NCBI RefSeq assembly: GCF_023716865.1
Contig: NZ_CP092417.1
Location: 6,302,001-6,366,000 of the forward strand
Length of the DNA stretch: 64,000 nucleotides
DNA from: Endozoicomonas sp. SCSIO W0465
GTDB taxonomy: Bacteria > Pseudomonadota > Gammaproteobacteria > Pseudomonadales > Endozoicomonadaceae
Direction of reading: 5' to 3'
Each line of letters starts with the position of its first letter. The stretch's first letter is position 1. Both the position numbers and the translations under genes were made by a program. The notes below the pieces were generated by a model. The model was not told the DNA's origin. It saw nothing but the letters and a program-made list of their open reading frames with translations, and made no database searches. This document shows, piece by piece, positions 17,126 through 26,490 of this stretch.

Positions 17126-18217
17126 CTACTTCTGCAACTGTTGAATCATTGCATGGAGGAAACGTGTTGCTTCACCACCGGTTGCTGCGCGGTGATCAAA
17201 CGACAGTGATAAAGGCAATATGCGGTGACTTTCCGGTTTTCCACCAACACTGACTATTTCTTCTCTCAGCCTGCCAACACCAATAATACAAACCGTTGGA
17301 GGCACAACAACCGGTGTGGCGTACTTCCCGGCAAATACGCCAAAATTGCTTAAGGTAATGGTTGCGCCCTGAAGCTCTGAGTTTGGAAGACTTCTGTCTT
17401 TTACTCCTGCTCTGAGTTTATTGATAGACTCACGGACTTGCTGTTTTTTCATTTTTGCAACATGTCGTATAACCGGAACGAATAGCCCCTCTTCACTATC
17501 AACCGCCAGCCCCAGATCAATGTGATCATGAAGCTGTCGACTCAATGAAGCGCCATCAAACCAGGCATTGAGCGCTGGTTCCACTTCACTGGCACTGACA
17601 ATTGCCTGAATCAGACGAACCGTGATGTCTTCTTTATCTTCCCAGTGATCAATATCCACATCGTCAAACAACGTTACCTGGACAACTGAGGCATGGGACT
17701 CTGCCATAGTGCGAGCCATATGCTTACGAACACCTTTCAGTGGCTCAGGATGATCAAGTGGATAGGCAATGGCAGGTTGTGCAGCATTTCTGTGATTGGT
17801 TCCCGCACCCAGATCTACCTGAAATTGTTCAGCCAGTGATTTAAGTCCACGTTGAGCCATTTGAGATGAAGACGCTGGTTGAACCTGGCCATCCGTCGGA
17901 GAACCAATAATAAAAGACTCATCACTTCGGGTGCCGGAATCGTCACTGGCCAGCTTGCCAACCACGGTGCCGCTATCTTCCTCGTCGGTGACAAACTCAA
18001 CCAGGGGAGCGCCGGTGAGAATGGTGTCTCCGGGTTGGCCACAGAGACGGGCAATCACTCCTGTGCAGGGGGCAGGCACTTCAACAACGGCTTTAGCCGT
18101 CTCAACCGAAACCATAGGCTGATCTTCTTTAATGTTATCGCCTTCACCCACATGCCATTCGACAATGTCTGCTTCAGGAATACCTTCCCCTAAATCTGGT
18201 AAATTAAAAAAGCGCAT
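17126..18217 (-). CDS. 2-oxoacid dehydrogenase E2 (lipoamide acyltransferase)
   Basis: This is the core acyltransferase of a 2-oxoacid dehydrogenase complex. An N-terminal lipoyl domain (1-77) carries the lipoyl-lysine K42 in SVETAKAVVEVPAP. The E1/E3-binding region (about 119-140) is shortened and lacks the usual GTGxxGRI end. The catalytic domain (about 155-363) has DHRAATGG with catalytic H342, where HRxxDG is more common. The same gene order elsewhere pairs this E2 with a leucine-dehydrogenase-like enzyme, suggesting branched-chain oxoacids, but pyruvate cannot be excluded. No E3 is encoded nearby, so a shared lipoamide dehydrogenase is presumably used. Confidence 0.9.
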   Translation of the reverse strand: MRFFNLPDLGEGIPEADIVEWHVGEGDNIKEDQPMVSVETAKAVVEVPAPCTGVIARLCGQPGDTILTGAPLVEFVTDEEDSGTVVGKLASDDSGTRSDESFIIGSPTDGQVQPASSSQMAQRGLKSLAEQFQVDLGAGTNHRNAAQPAIAYPLDHPEPLKGVRKHMARTMAESHASVVQVTLFDDVDIDHWEDKEDITVRLIQAIVSASEVEPALNAWFDGASLSRQLHDHIDLGLAVDSEEGLFVPVIRHVAKMKKQQVRESINKLRAGVKDRSLPNSELQGATITLSNFGVFAGKYATPVVVPPTVCIIGVGRLREEIVSVGGKPESHRILPLSLSFDHRAATGGEATRFLHAMIQQLQK

Positions 18218-18338
18218 GGACTGTACCTTTTTTTTATTATAAAAATACTGCTTGTTCTCAGTTCAGCAGCAATGACGGTATTTGCCGCTCAGGGCTATTA
18301 GACTAATGATTCCTGTCCATCAGAAATAATCCACATTG

Positions 18339-19322
18339 CTAATGTCTGGCAAGCGTCTTGACGGAGGCTCTGACAATATCGTCTACCTGTGGCAGATAAT
18401 GGTCTTCCATTCTGTAGTAGGGCATTGTCGTGTCAAAGCCAGTAACCCGTTCAACAGGGGCTTTGAGATCATCAAACGCCCTTTCCATCAGGCCAGCAGC
18501 AATCTCAGCGCCCACACCGAAACTCCGGCAGGCTTCATGAACGATGACACAGCGTCCGGTCTTCCTGACCGACGTCACAATGGTTTCCATATCGAGCGGT
18601 TTGATGGTAGCGACATCGATCACTTCTGCAGAAATACCATGACTCTCCAGCATGTCGGCAGCGTCCATGGTTTCCCGGACCGATGCGCCCCAGCTGACCA
18701 GGGTAACATCCTGACCCACTTTTAATGTGAAACAGGTGTCCAGTGGCAGCGGGTCACTGGCAGGATCAATGACCTGCTTACTGGCACGGTATATACGCTT
18801 TGGCTCCAGGAAGATGACCGGGTCAGGTTCGTTAATGGCGGCACGAAGCAAACCGTAGGCTCTGACCGGTGACGAAGGAATGACCACTCTTAAACCGGGG
18901 ATATGAGCAAACAGCGCCTCAGTACTTTCAGAATGGTGTTCCGGTGCATGGATACCGCCTCCAAAAGGAGCCCTCAGAACCATAGGACATGCCAGACGTC
19001 CCCGGGTCCGGTTTCTCATCCGGGCTGCATGGCAGATCAGTTGCTCCATTGCCGGAAAGATAAAGCCCATGAACTGTATTTCTGCCACCGGTTTCATCCC
19101 CTGGGCAGCCATACCGACACTGATACCGGCAATGAGGGTTTCAGCCAGGGGGGTGTCCATCACCCGCTTCAAGCCGTATTTTTCTCGCAGCCCCTGAGTT
19201 GCCCGAAAAACACCACCGTTGACCCCGATGTCTTCACCAAGCAGCACCACATCCGGGTCAGCAGCCATAGAATGGTCAAGTGCCAGATTAACCGCTTCAA
19301 CCATGGTCAGTTTGTTATCCAT
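18339..19322 (-). CDS. 2-oxoacid dehydrogenase E1 beta subunit
   Basis: This 327-residue transketolase-like beta subunit pairs with the alpha subunit to decarboxylate a 2-oxoacid and acylate the E2 lipoyl group. Family segments are clear: VVLLGEDIGVNGGVFRATQGL, DTPLAETLIAGISVGMAAQG, HHSESTEALFAHIPGLRVVIP, and the C-terminal transketolase domain with EACRSFGVGAEIA. The true start is the ATG at 19322, which overlaps the alpha-subunit stop by 8 bases and has GGAGG in front; a frame extending to 19445 only runs back through the alpha gene. Confidence 0.93.
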   Translation of the reverse strand: MDNKLTMVEAVNLALDHSMAADPDVVLLGEDIGVNGGVFRATQGLREKYGLKRVMDTPLAETLIAGISVGMAAQGMKPVAEIQFMGFIFPAMEQLICHAARMRNRTRGRLACPMVLRAPFGGGIHAPEHHSESTEALFAHIPGLRVVIPSSPVRAYGLLRAAINEPDPVIFLEPKRIYRASKQVIDPASDPLPLDTCFTLKVGQDVTLVSWGASVRETMDAADMLESHGISAEVIDVATIKPLDMETIVTSVRKTGRCVIVHEACRSFGVGAEIAAGLMERAFDDLKAPVERVTGFDTTMPYYRMEDHYLPQVDDIVRASVKTLARH

Positions 19323-20439
19323 TTGAGTGACCTCCAGCTGATTTCCCGTTGACTTGACGCATCTGTTCTCTGGCAATTGCATCGCGCTTCTGCTGCTCCA
19401 GCTGGGCTGGCATATTGGCGTAGTGATAATCAAACAGATCGGCAATGTCAGGCAGTGGCGTGTTCAGATAAGTTGCCACGGCCTGCTCGATGATTTGATC
19501 AGCTTCTTCTTTTAAAGCCTGTTCTTTTCGCTCATCCCACAAGCCGCGATGATGCAGGAAATTGCGTAGCCGCTTAATGGGTTCCTTTTGCCAGGCATCC
19601 TTGAGTTCTTCGCTGCCCCGGTAACGACTGGCATCATCGGCAGTGGTATGATCACAAAGCCGGTAGCTGACGGCTTCAATTACCGTAGCACCCTTACCAT
19701 GACGCGCACGATCAATGGCCGTGCTGATGACTTCATGCAGGGCAATGACGTCATTCCCGTCCACTTGATAAGAGGGCAGGCCGGCGGCCAGGCCTTTTTG
19801 TGCCAGCGTCGGTGCACCTGACTGAATTTTTCTTGGAACCGAAATGGCCCACTGATTGTTGTTAATGAGGTAAACCACGGGTAACTGCCAGGCACCGGCC
19901 AGATTCAGAGCCTCACCAAAATCCCCCTTCGACGTAGCACCATCACCCAATGCACATAATGCCACGCTCAACGGATCACCCGCTTCGTGGCGAATTTTGA
20001 TCGCCGTTGCGATACCTGCTGCATGGCCAGCCTGGGTAGCAATGGGCACACAATTCGGCAGATCCTGTCCCCAGGCTGCACTGGCACTGCCTCGCTCATC
20101 ACCACCCCAGTAGAGCATGACATCGCTCAGGGGAATGCCTCTTCTCATCAATCCCGGAAGATCCCGATAATAGGGAATAAGAACATCTTCTTTTGCCAGC
20201 AGGGCTGCACATACCGTGCTGATCGCCTCCTGTCCAAGGCACGAAGGGTAAGTCCCCATCTTGCCAGTTCGCTGCAAGGCTACCGCTTTTTGATCTCCCT
20301 GTCGGGCAATCACCATGGTTCGGTAGTAATCAATCAGAATCTCTTCATTACTGACCCAGGCCGGCAGTTTTTTTATGACTTCACCGTCAGCATCCAGAAA
20401 CTGCGCCATGGCGAGCGATGTGTTTTCTGCTAAATCCAT
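19315..20439 (-). CDS. 2-oxoacid dehydrogenase E1 alpha subunit
   Basis: This 374-residue thiamine-diphosphate enzyme has the TPP motif GDGATSKGDFGEALN (from residue 165) through INNN (192-195). It has the conserved GTYPSCLGQEA and DVLIPYYRDLPGLMRRG segments, and the regulatory-loop-like SYRLCDHTTADDASRYR. It resembles the alpha-beta heterotetramer E1 class of branched-chain oxoacid and Bacillus-type pyruvate dehydrogenases. It lies 11 bases after the leucine-dehydrogenase-like gene and is coupled to E1 beta. Substrate is inferred from that neighbour, not read from a specific residue. Confidence 0.92.
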   Translation of the reverse strand: MDLAENTSLAMAQFLDADGEVIKKLPAWVSNEEILIDYYRTMVIARQGDQKAVALQRTGKMGTYPSCLGQEAISTVCAALLAKEDVLIPYYRDLPGLMRRGIPLSDVMLYWGGDERGSASAAWGQDLPNCVPIATQAGHAAGIATAIKIRHEAGDPLSVALCALGDGATSKGDFGEALNLAGAWQLPVVYLINNNQWAISVPRKIQSGAPTLAQKGLAAGLPSYQVDGNDVIALHEVISTAIDRARHGKGATVIEAVSYRLCDHTTADDASRYRGSEELKDAWQKEPIKRLRNFLHHRGLWDERKEQALKEEADQIIEQAVATYLNTPLPDIADLFDYHYANMPAQLEQQKRDAIAREQMRQVNGKSAGGHSNG

Positions 20440-20450
20440 TTCTGCTCCCC

Positions 20451-21497
20451 CTATGCCGTCAACTGTGATGAGTGATCACCGTAAACCATGGCTTCTGCCA
20501 TTTGATCAGCAATAACACTGGCGGGTAAGCCCGCCTGATGCTGTCGGCTGAAAATCTGTAACAGAGTGTCATGAATGCCGTGAAGTCGCCGTTGCATATC
20601 ACTCTGGCTACTTTGCAGATAAGTCATGGCCACAAAAATCAGCCCACCAGCGTTGATCAGGTAGTCCGGAGCAAAAAGAATGTCACGATTGAATAGGGCT
20701 ACGCCATCTTCCTCAGTCAGTAGTTGGTTATTGGCTGAGCCCGCAACAGCAGCACACTGTAACTGGCCAATCGTGTCGCTATTAAGAATGCCCCCAAGGC
20801 CACACGGGCTGAACAGGTCGCAGGGGACCGAATGAATTTCATCCGGTGCTACCGCTGTGGCAGCAAACTCCCGAACACACTGATCAACTCGCTGCTGATT
20901 GATATCAGCCACAATCAGCTGCGCCCCATCATGAAAAAGTCGCTCACAAAGCGCATAGCCCACATTACCCAGTCCCTGAACGGCGACTCTTACGCCTTGC
21001 AGATTTTCTGGCAGGTCGGGATGGGCTTTAAGGCAGGCCAGCACGCCATAATAAACCCCTTCTGCGGTAAACGGTGCCGGGCTTCCGCAGGACGATGTAC
21101 AGGTCACATGAGGAGACTCGGTGGCAATGGTGTCCATATCCGCAACTGTTGTACCACTATCCATGGCCGTTGCATAACGGCCTCCAAGTTCGTTGAGAAA
21201 ACGCCCGAAAGCTTCGAACAGTATTTTTCGGTCATAGTCGCCTTCCGGCTCCATAATGACCGCTTTGCCTCCCCCAAGATCCAAACCGGCAAGCGCTGAT
21301 TTATAGCTCATGCCACGGGCAAGACGAATGGCATCTGTAATGGCTTCGTCAGAAGAAGAGTAAGGAATGATTCGACAACCACCGAGGGCAGGCCCTCTGC
21401 GAGTACTGTGAATAGCAATGACGGATTTGAGGCCGGATTCTTCATCGAATTTACAATGAAGATCGTTGATGCGCGCCTCGGTAATCTGTCTGAACAT
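20451..21497 (-). CDS. Leucine dehydrogenase-like (Glu/Leu/Phe/Val dehydrogenase)
   Basis: This 348-residue amino-acid dehydrogenase interconverts a branched-chain amino acid and its 2-oxoacid with NAD. The substrate and catalytic region shows GPALGGCRIIPY, K66 in MSYKSALAGLDLGGGKAVI and K78 in the same motif. The Rossmann domain has GLGNVG (175-180). Being the first gene of the minus-strand operon before E1 alpha, E1 beta and E2, it would supply the oxoacid that the complex oxidises, or the reverse in branched-chain fatty acid precursor supply. An Lrp-family gene lies 0.8 kb away on the same strand. Confidence 0.9.
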   Translation of the reverse strand: MFRQITEARINDLHCKFDEESGLKSVIAIHSTRRGPALGGCRIIPYSSSDEAITDAIRLARGMSYKSALAGLDLGGGKAVIMEPEGDYDRKILFEAFGRFLNELGGRYATAMDSGTTVADMDTIATESPHVTCTSSCGSPAPFTAEGVYYGVLACLKAHPDLPENLQGVRVAVQGLGNVGYALCERLFHDGAQLIVADINQQRVDQCVREFAATAVAPDEIHSVPCDLFSPCGLGGILNSDTIGQLQCAAVAGSANNQLLTEEDGVALFNRDILFAPDYLINAGGLIFVAMTYLQSSQSDMQRRLHGIHDTLLQIFSRQHQAGLPASVIADQMAEAMVYGDHSSQLTA

Positions 21498-21909
21498 GAC
21501 GGGATCCCTCCGTATGTTGCAGAGCAGCAGGGCTCTGGTTTAATGCCATATCTATCGGCATCCCCCGGGTTAGGGCAAGCGGATAAAAATGGCAATTTAT
21601 TGTTATTTTTTTAGACAGAGCTTTAGTCACAGCCAGCGCTTAAAACTCCATCAACCACCAGGCTTTCTTGTAACGCCTCAGACGATTACAGAGGAAGTTG
21701 AGTGCTGTTGTCAACAGGTACGACGTTATAAAAAACTTCATTCCTTACCGCTTTTGGCCGCTATTTACATCAAGGTTTTGACTTAAATCTCACCATTCTA
21801 AAGCCGGTTTTCATCATCATCCGTTTTCGCAAAATCAGGCAAAAGATGCATTTTGAAAACAAAAGGTGATAACTTAGTCCTTCCTTCCCTCTAATACATG
21901 GAGGCCAAA
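21498..21909. other. Intergenic region upstream of the dehydrogenase operon and PilZ gene
   Basis: About 400 bases separate the divergent dehydrogenase operon (minus) and PilZ gene (plus), so promoters for both should lie here. I see a T-rich stretch near 21595-21612 but no confident box, RNA or repeat. Confidence 0.4.
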
Positions 21910-22281
21910 ATGTCACAAATACAACAAGAAAAGCGTCGATTTCAAAGAAAAACACTGGAAAAAAACGCTGAAGTCCTCGATAACGATACGGGTCTGTCTA
22001 TTGGCATGCTGGAGGATGTCTCTAAAGGAGGATTCAGCATAGTGACCGATCAGGGTGTAAGGCCATCAGAAACCCGAAACGTCACGCTGATCCTCCCCGG
22101 GCCACAGGAAAGTGCTTATCGAGTGTCTATGACTGCAGAGTGCGTCTGGTGTCAAACCATCAGTGAACCGGCTGATTTTGCCGCAGGTTTTGTCTTACGC
22201 AGTATCGAAGACCAGGATGAAGTCGCACTGAACTACTATATAAGAGATTATCAGGTAGCAGGTGAACGTCAGGAAGGGTAA
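21910..22281 (+). CDS. PilZ domain protein
   Basis: This short protein (123 residues) is one PilZ domain. It has the c-di-GMP-binding pair RRFQR (RxxxR) near the N-terminus and DVSKGGFSI (DxSxxG) about 30 residues later, followed by the expected beta-barrel. It should bind cyclic di-GMP in the cytoplasm and act on motility, adhesion or polysaccharide targets, not identified here. The start is the ATG at 21910: GGAGG begins 10 bases upstream and lies between it and an earlier ATG at 21898. Confidence 0.85.
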   Translation: MSQIQQEKRRFQRKTLEKNAEVLDNDTGLSIGMLEDVSKGGFSIVTDQGVRPSETRNVTLILPGPQESAYRVSMTAECVWCQTISEPADFAAGFVLRSIEDQDEVALNYYIRDYQVAGERQEG

Positions 22282-22298
22282 ACACCTCCCTGACGTTC
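22264..22298. terminator. Shared stem-loop between PilZ gene and Lrp gene
   Basis: GAACGTCAGG pairs perfectly with CCTGACGTTC (10 bp) across the PilZ stop codon. The two genes converge here and could share it as a terminator. A T-run is lacking, so efficiency is uncertain. Confidence 0.5.
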
Positions 22299-22309
22299 GT
22301 CCATCGTCG

Positions 22310-22798
22310 TTAATCCGCAATGGGAAGACTGAGCGTTTCCTTGAGTTCTTCCATCACGATATAGCTCTTGGATTCCCTGACTCCCGGTAACTTCAGAAGA
22401 ATATCCCCCAGCAGCTCACGGTAAGAAGCCATCTCTGAAATTCTGGCCTTGACCAGATAGTCGAAATGACCAGATACCAGATGGCACTCTAGTACGTTTG
22501 GTAGCTTGATTACCGCCTTGCGGAAGTCATCAAAAATATCAGCTGATTTGGTATAGAGGCTGATTTCAACAAACACAAGAAGCCCTGCCTGAAGATACTT
22601 CGGGTTCAGGTGTGCAGAATAGCCCTGAATAATGCCCTCCCTTTCCAGGCGTTTGACTCGTTCCATACAGGGTGTCGTACTCAACCCGACCTTATCCGCC
22701 AGCTCTACATACGATATACGACCTTGCTCCTGCAGGGTACGGAGAATATTGCGATCGATACGATCCAACTGGCGGACAACTTCTTTTCGGCTTCTCAT
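22310..22798 (-). CDS. Lrp/AsnC family transcriptional regulator
   Basis: This is a 162-residue Lrp/AsnC regulator. The N-terminal helix-turn-helix reads DRIDRNILRTLQEQGRISYVELADKVGLSTTPCMERVKRLE and the C-terminal RAM domain contains NVLECHLVSGHFDYLVKARI. Such proteins bind amino acids and control amino-acid metabolism or transport. It closely follows the Lrp global-regulator pattern (TPCMERVKRLE) and lies near a leucine-dehydrogenase operon, a plausible target. The start is the ATG at 22798; the frame extends further only to a GTG. Confidence 0.92.
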   Translation of the reverse strand: MRSRKEVVRQLDRIDRNILRTLQEQGRISYVELADKVGLSTTPCMERVKRLEREGIIQGYSAHLNPKYLQAGLLVFVEISLYTKSADIFDDFRKAVIKLPNVLECHLVSGHFDYLVKARISEMASYRELLGDILLKLPGVRESKSYIVMEELKETLSLPIAD

Positions 22799-23281
22799 GA
22801 TTTCAGTCGTTTTTTGACAATGCGTGTTCAGACACGAATAAAGGTGGAACACGATAGCATAAGGGATTAGTGAGGTTTGTATTCATCTTTTTTAAGATAA
22901 GCCCTGTTAAGACAACCATTCTTCTAATGTCTTTCCGATATTAAAGGGCAAAACACCTCCGGCTGAGGGAGGTTAGGGTACGAATGATGAATCTGCAAGT
23001 GAGCATTACTAATATCTTCTATCAGTGTTTATCGCAAAATCATTTTCAATCCCTGCATTTTTCTGCACAATGCGCGAGCTTTTCACTTCCTTGGGGGTTT
23101 GAAGGCTCTCTTAATCGGCAGCAGGGCTTTATCGGCAACAGGTGCTTCACAAGCCCGAAATGCATGATCGCGACAAGCGATCCTGAGTTACTGACGATAA
23201 ACTTATGTCAACAGAGCCTATTAAAGCACAATCATCGGGTTCTACCCTGTTCTTTATATTCCGGGCTGGAGAAAATTTTAG
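22799..23281. other. Intergenic region upstream of the polyamine-type ABC transporter
   Basis: This region separates the divergent Lrp and transporter genes. A 127-codon open frame from 22984 runs into the ATPase gene in another frame and has no family resemblance, so I see no gene here. Promoters for both neighbours are expected but not located. No substrate-binding protein gene is present. Confidence 0.4.
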
Positions 23282-24451
23282 ATGAGTACAGCATCTGCCT
23301 CCCCGAAACATTCCCCAACGCCGTCGACATCAGCGACATCTGCAGTAAAAAGTCGCTCAGGCACTGAGATACGGGTCAAGATCGACCAGGTCACCAAAAA
23401 GTTCGATGACATTATCGCCGTTGATAATGTCAGTCTGAATATTAAAAAGGGTGAGATTTTTGCGCTGCTCGGTGGCTCTGGATCAGGAAAATCGACGTTA
23501 TTAAGGATGCTGGCAGGCTTCGAAACACCATCTGAGGGCAACATTTACCTGGATGGGCAGAATATTACTCACCTGCCACCGTATCTGCGCCCCATCAATA
23601 TGATGTTTCAGTCCTATGCACTGTTCCCTCATATGACCGTGGAACAAAATGTGGCGTTTGGATTAAAACAGGATCGCCTGCCAAAAGACATCATCGCTCA
23701 GCGTGTCGAGGAGATGCTGAAACTGGTGCACATGGAGAAGTATGCCCGCCGCAAGCCACACCAGCTCTCCGGTGGCCAGCGCCAGCGTGTAGCCCTGGCT
23801 CGAAGCCTGGCAAAACGGCCCAAGCTGCTGCTGCTGGATGAACCCATGGGGGCGCTGGATAAGAAGTTGCGCAGCCGTATGCAGCTTGAAGTGGTGGATA
23901 TCATCGAAGAGGTGGGGGTAACCTGCATTATGGTGACCCATGACCAGGAAGAGGCGATGACCATGGCTGAGCGCATTGGCATCATGGACGCTGGCTGGAT
24001 CGTCCAGGTGGGTACCCCTATCGATATCTACGAAAACCCGAACAGCCGCATGACTGCCGAATTTATTGGCTCCGTCAATATGTTTGAAGGTGAAATCACC
24101 GAAGAAGAGGCGGGTTACGTCATCATTCAATCCCATCAGGTGCAACAGCCTATCTACATCGGCCACGGCATCATGGCACCACTGGAAGACCGTAAGGTCT
24201 GGATTGCCGTGCGTCCTGAAAAGACCATGGTGACCAGAGAGCAGCCGGAAGGGAACTACAACTGGAGCAAAGGTGTGGTTCACGACATTGCCTATCTGGG
24301 TGGCCATTCGGTTTATCATATCCGACTTCCGTCAGGCATGATGGTTCAGTCCAACATGGCGAATGTGGTCCGTACCGCTGATAACCCGACCTGGGGCGAT
24401 CAAGTCTATATCAGCTGGGATGATGACAGTGGTGTCGTCCTGAATAGCTGA
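23282..24451 (+). CDS. potA: Spermidine/putrescine-type ABC transporter ATP-binding protein
   Basis: This 389-residue ATPase of the PotA/PotG type has Walker A LGGSGSGKSTLLRML, signature LSGGQRQRVALARSLA, Walker B LLLLDEPMGALD and switch His in MVTHDQEEAM. A C-terminal TOBE region includes IAVRPEKTMV. A Ser/Thr-rich extension of about 25 residues precedes the ABC domain, which starts near VKIDQVTKKFDD. It energises uptake of polyamines across the inner membrane with the two permeases downstream. No binding protein is encoded in the window. The operon is colinear and on the plus strand. Confidence 0.9.
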   Translation: MSTASASPKHSPTPSTSATSAVKSRSGTEIRVKIDQVTKKFDDIIAVDNVSLNIKKGEIFALLGGSGSGKSTLLRMLAGFETPSEGNIYLDGQNITHLPPYLRPINMMFQSYALFPHMTVEQNVAFGLKQDRLPKDIIAQRVEEMLKLVHMEKYARRKPHQLSGGQRQRVALARSLAKRPKLLLLDEPMGALDKKLRSRMQLEVVDIIEEVGVTCIMVTHDQEEAMTMAERIGIMDAGWIVQVGTPIDIYENPNSRMTAEFIGSVNMFEGEITEEEAGYVIIQSHQVQQPIYIGHGIMAPLEDRKVWIAVRPEKTMVTREQPEGNYNWSKGVVHDIAYLGGHSVYHIRLPSGMMVQSNMANVVRTADNPTWGDQVYISWDDDSGVVLNS

Positions 24452-24519
24452 TCAATCACCGCTAACCTTATTCAGTATTTTTTTGATAACAGCCTGAAAG
24501 CTTTCCATTGACTAATAGC

Positions 24520-24580
24520 TTCTCTGGGCTAAAGGCTTTTTTGGGCTAAAGGCTTTTCTGAGCTAAGGGCTTTCTGCTTC
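24520..24580. repeat. Imperfect tandem repeat between potA and permease gene
   Basis: Three degenerate units of about 20 bases share GGGCTAAAGGCTTTT (third copy GAGCTAAGGGCTTTC). They lie in the 196-base gap between the ATPase and the first permease gene. Confidence 0.6.
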
Positions 24581-24647
24581 GTAAACTATTCAGGCTTACC
24601 AACGGTTAATGTAAGTCACTGGTAACGGATATATTCTGGAATCTGTC

Positions 24648-25601
24648 ATGTCCAACCTGTTAACAAAAGGCGCCTCCGCGACAGCGTGGGGACCAGAGAG
24701 GGTAAACGCCTTAAGGGCACTGTGGGGACGTCGCCTCGTTCTTGGCGTCCCCTTTCTCTGGCTACTGCTATTCTTTCTTGTCCCCTTCCTGATTGTGGTC
24801 AAGATCAGTTTTTCATCGGCAGAAATTGCCATTCCACCCTATTCGTCCATCGTTGAGTATTTCGATGAAGTACTGACATTTACTGTCAATCTGGGCAACT
24901 ACCTGTTCCTGGCCGACGATGAAATGTACCTGCAGGCCTATCTGACTTCCATCAGGCTGGCGCTGGTTGCTACCTTTTTCTGTCTTCTGTTGGGCTATCC
25001 CATGGCCTACGCCATGGCCCAGGCACCCGGAAGAAAACAAAGTTTCCTGCTCATGCTGGTGCTGCTGCCATCATGGACCTCTTTCCTGATCCGCATATAC
25101 GCCTGGATGGGCATACTGAAAAATAACGGGTTATTGAACAACCTGCTGATGTGGTGTGGCATGATTGATCAGCCCCTACAGATCCTGAACACCAATATTG
25201 CCGTTTATATAGGCATCGTTTATGCCTATCTGCCATTTATGGTGCTTCCTATTTATGCCAACCTGACCCAGTTGGACAAATCATTGCTGGAAGCAGCCAA
25301 TGACCTGGGCTGCCGCCCATGGGAAACCTTTTTCCGAGTCACCCTGCCACTGTCCATGGGCGGCATTGTCGCAGGTTGTATGCTGGTCTTTATCCCTGCG
25401 GTGGGGGAATACGTGATTCCTGAACTGCTGGGTGGGCCTGAGAGCCTGATGATCGGTAAAGTGCTCTGGCAGGAGTTTTTCAACAACCGTGACTGGCCGC
25501 TGGCCAGTGCTTTGGCCATGATCATGCTGCTGATCCTCTGTCTGCCCATTGCCTTCTTCAATCGCCAGCAGGTGAAGCAATTGGAGGCCAGCTTGTCATG
25601 A
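24648..25601 (+). CDS. potB: Spermidine/putrescine-type ABC transporter permease (PotB/PotH-like)
   Basis: This 317-residue inner-membrane permease has about six membrane segments and the EAA-loop motif EAANDLGCRPWETFFRVTLP that contacts the ATPase. The family signatures GYPMAYAMA and GEYVIPELLGG are present. With its partner permease it forms the transmembrane channel for polyamines. It overlaps the next gene by 4 bases, so the two are translationally coupled. The 196-base gap from potA suggests either a joint transcript or an internal promoter. Confidence 0.9.
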   Translation: MSNLLTKGASATAWGPERVNALRALWGRRLVLGVPFLWLLLFFLVPFLIVVKISFSSAEIAIPPYSSIVEYFDEVLTFTVNLGNYLFLADDEMYLQAYLTSIRLALVATFFCLLLGYPMAYAMAQAPGRKQSFLLMLVLLPSWTSFLIRIYAWMGILKNNGLLNNLLMWCGMIDQPLQILNTNIAVYIGIVYAYLPFMVLPIYANLTQLDKSLLEAANDLGCRPWETFFRVTLPLSMGGIVAGCMLVFIPAVGEYVIPELLGGPESLMIGKVLWQEFFNNRDWPLASALAMIMLLILCLPIAFFNRQQVKQLEASLS

Positions 25602-26479
25602 CGCTTTCCAAAGAAACAGGATCTGAACGCACCAATACCTTTGGGCGGAGCAAAAAGCCGGGCTTTTCCACAATCATGCTGATACTGGGACTGATTTTCC
25701 TCTATCTGCCCATGTTTATTCTCGTGTTTTATTCCTTTAATGCCTCACGGCTGGTGACCGTCTGGGCAGGCTTCTCAACCCAATGGTATGTGGAGCTGTT
25801 TCAGGATGAGCAACTGATGAGAGCGGTATGGATCAGCTTGAGAATTGCTTTCTATAACGCTTCAATGGCGGTCATTCTGGGTACGGTGTCGGCTTTTGCC
25901 CTTGACCGTTTTGGCAAATTCCGTGGCAGAACTGCCTTTAACAGCATGTTGACTGCCCCCCTGGTAATGCCGGATGTTATTACCGGCCTGTCGCTACTGC
26001 TGCTGTTTGTCACCATGGCAGACCTTATTGGCTGGCCCATGGAGCGGGGTATGCTGACCATCTGGATCGCCCACGTTACGTTCTCAACCGCTTATGTGGC
26101 GGTGGTCGTGGGCGCAAGGTTGCGGGAAGTGGATCGCTCTATTGAAGAGGCTGCAATGGATCTGGGTGCGACACCATTGCGAACATTCTTTCTGGTCACC
26201 ATTCCAACCATTGCCCCATCGCTGGCCGCTGGCTGGTTACTGGCGTTCACCCTGTCTCTGGATGATCTGGTCATTGCCAGCTTTGTCTCTGGTCCTGGCT
26301 CAACCACCCTGCCAATGGTGGTCTTTTCATCCGTGCGCCTGGGCATCTCACCCAAAATTAACGCCATGGCGACACTGATCATTCTGGTGGTCTCTCTGGC
26401 AGCGCTGTTTGGCTGGTGGTTTATGCGACGCTCGGAAAGGGAAAGAAGAGCCAGCCTGGAAAGGTTTGGAACCAGCTGA
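25598..26479 (+). CDS. potC: Spermidine/putrescine-type ABC transporter permease (PotC/PotI-like)
   Basis: This 293-residue partner permease has the PotC/PotI start SKKPGFSTIMLILGLIFLYLP and the EAA-type loop EEAAMDLGATPLRTFFLVTIP. Membrane segments flank it, with the conserved FTLSLDDLVIASFVSGPG. It completes the ATPase-permease-permease set. A terminator-like hairpin follows the gene, and no fourth gene encoding a periplasmic binding protein is found, so that component must be encoded elsewhere. Confidence 0.9.
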   Translation: MTLSKETGSERTNTFGRSKKPGFSTIMLILGLIFLYLPMFILVFYSFNASRLVTVWAGFSTQWYVELFQDEQLMRAVWISLRIAFYNASMAVILGTVSAFALDRFGKFRGRTAFNSMLTAPLVMPDVITGLSLLLLFVTMADLIGWPMERGMLTIWIAHVTFSTAYVAVVVGARLREVDRSIEEAAMDLGATPLRTFFLVTIPTIAPSLAAGWLLAFTLSLDDLVIASFVSGPGSTTLPMVVFSSVRLGISPKINAMATLIILVVSLAALFGWWFMRRSERERRASLERFGTS

Positions 26480-26490
26480 AAAAAATCACA

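Noticed and set aside
19323..19445. Longer E1 beta with 41 extra residues
   Set aside because: The extension is the E1 alpha gene read in another frame; GGAGG supports the internal ATG.
22984..23367. 127-codon frame upstream of potA that might encode a binding protein
   Set aside because: It overlaps potA in another frame, lacks a signal peptide and shows no PotD/PotF features.
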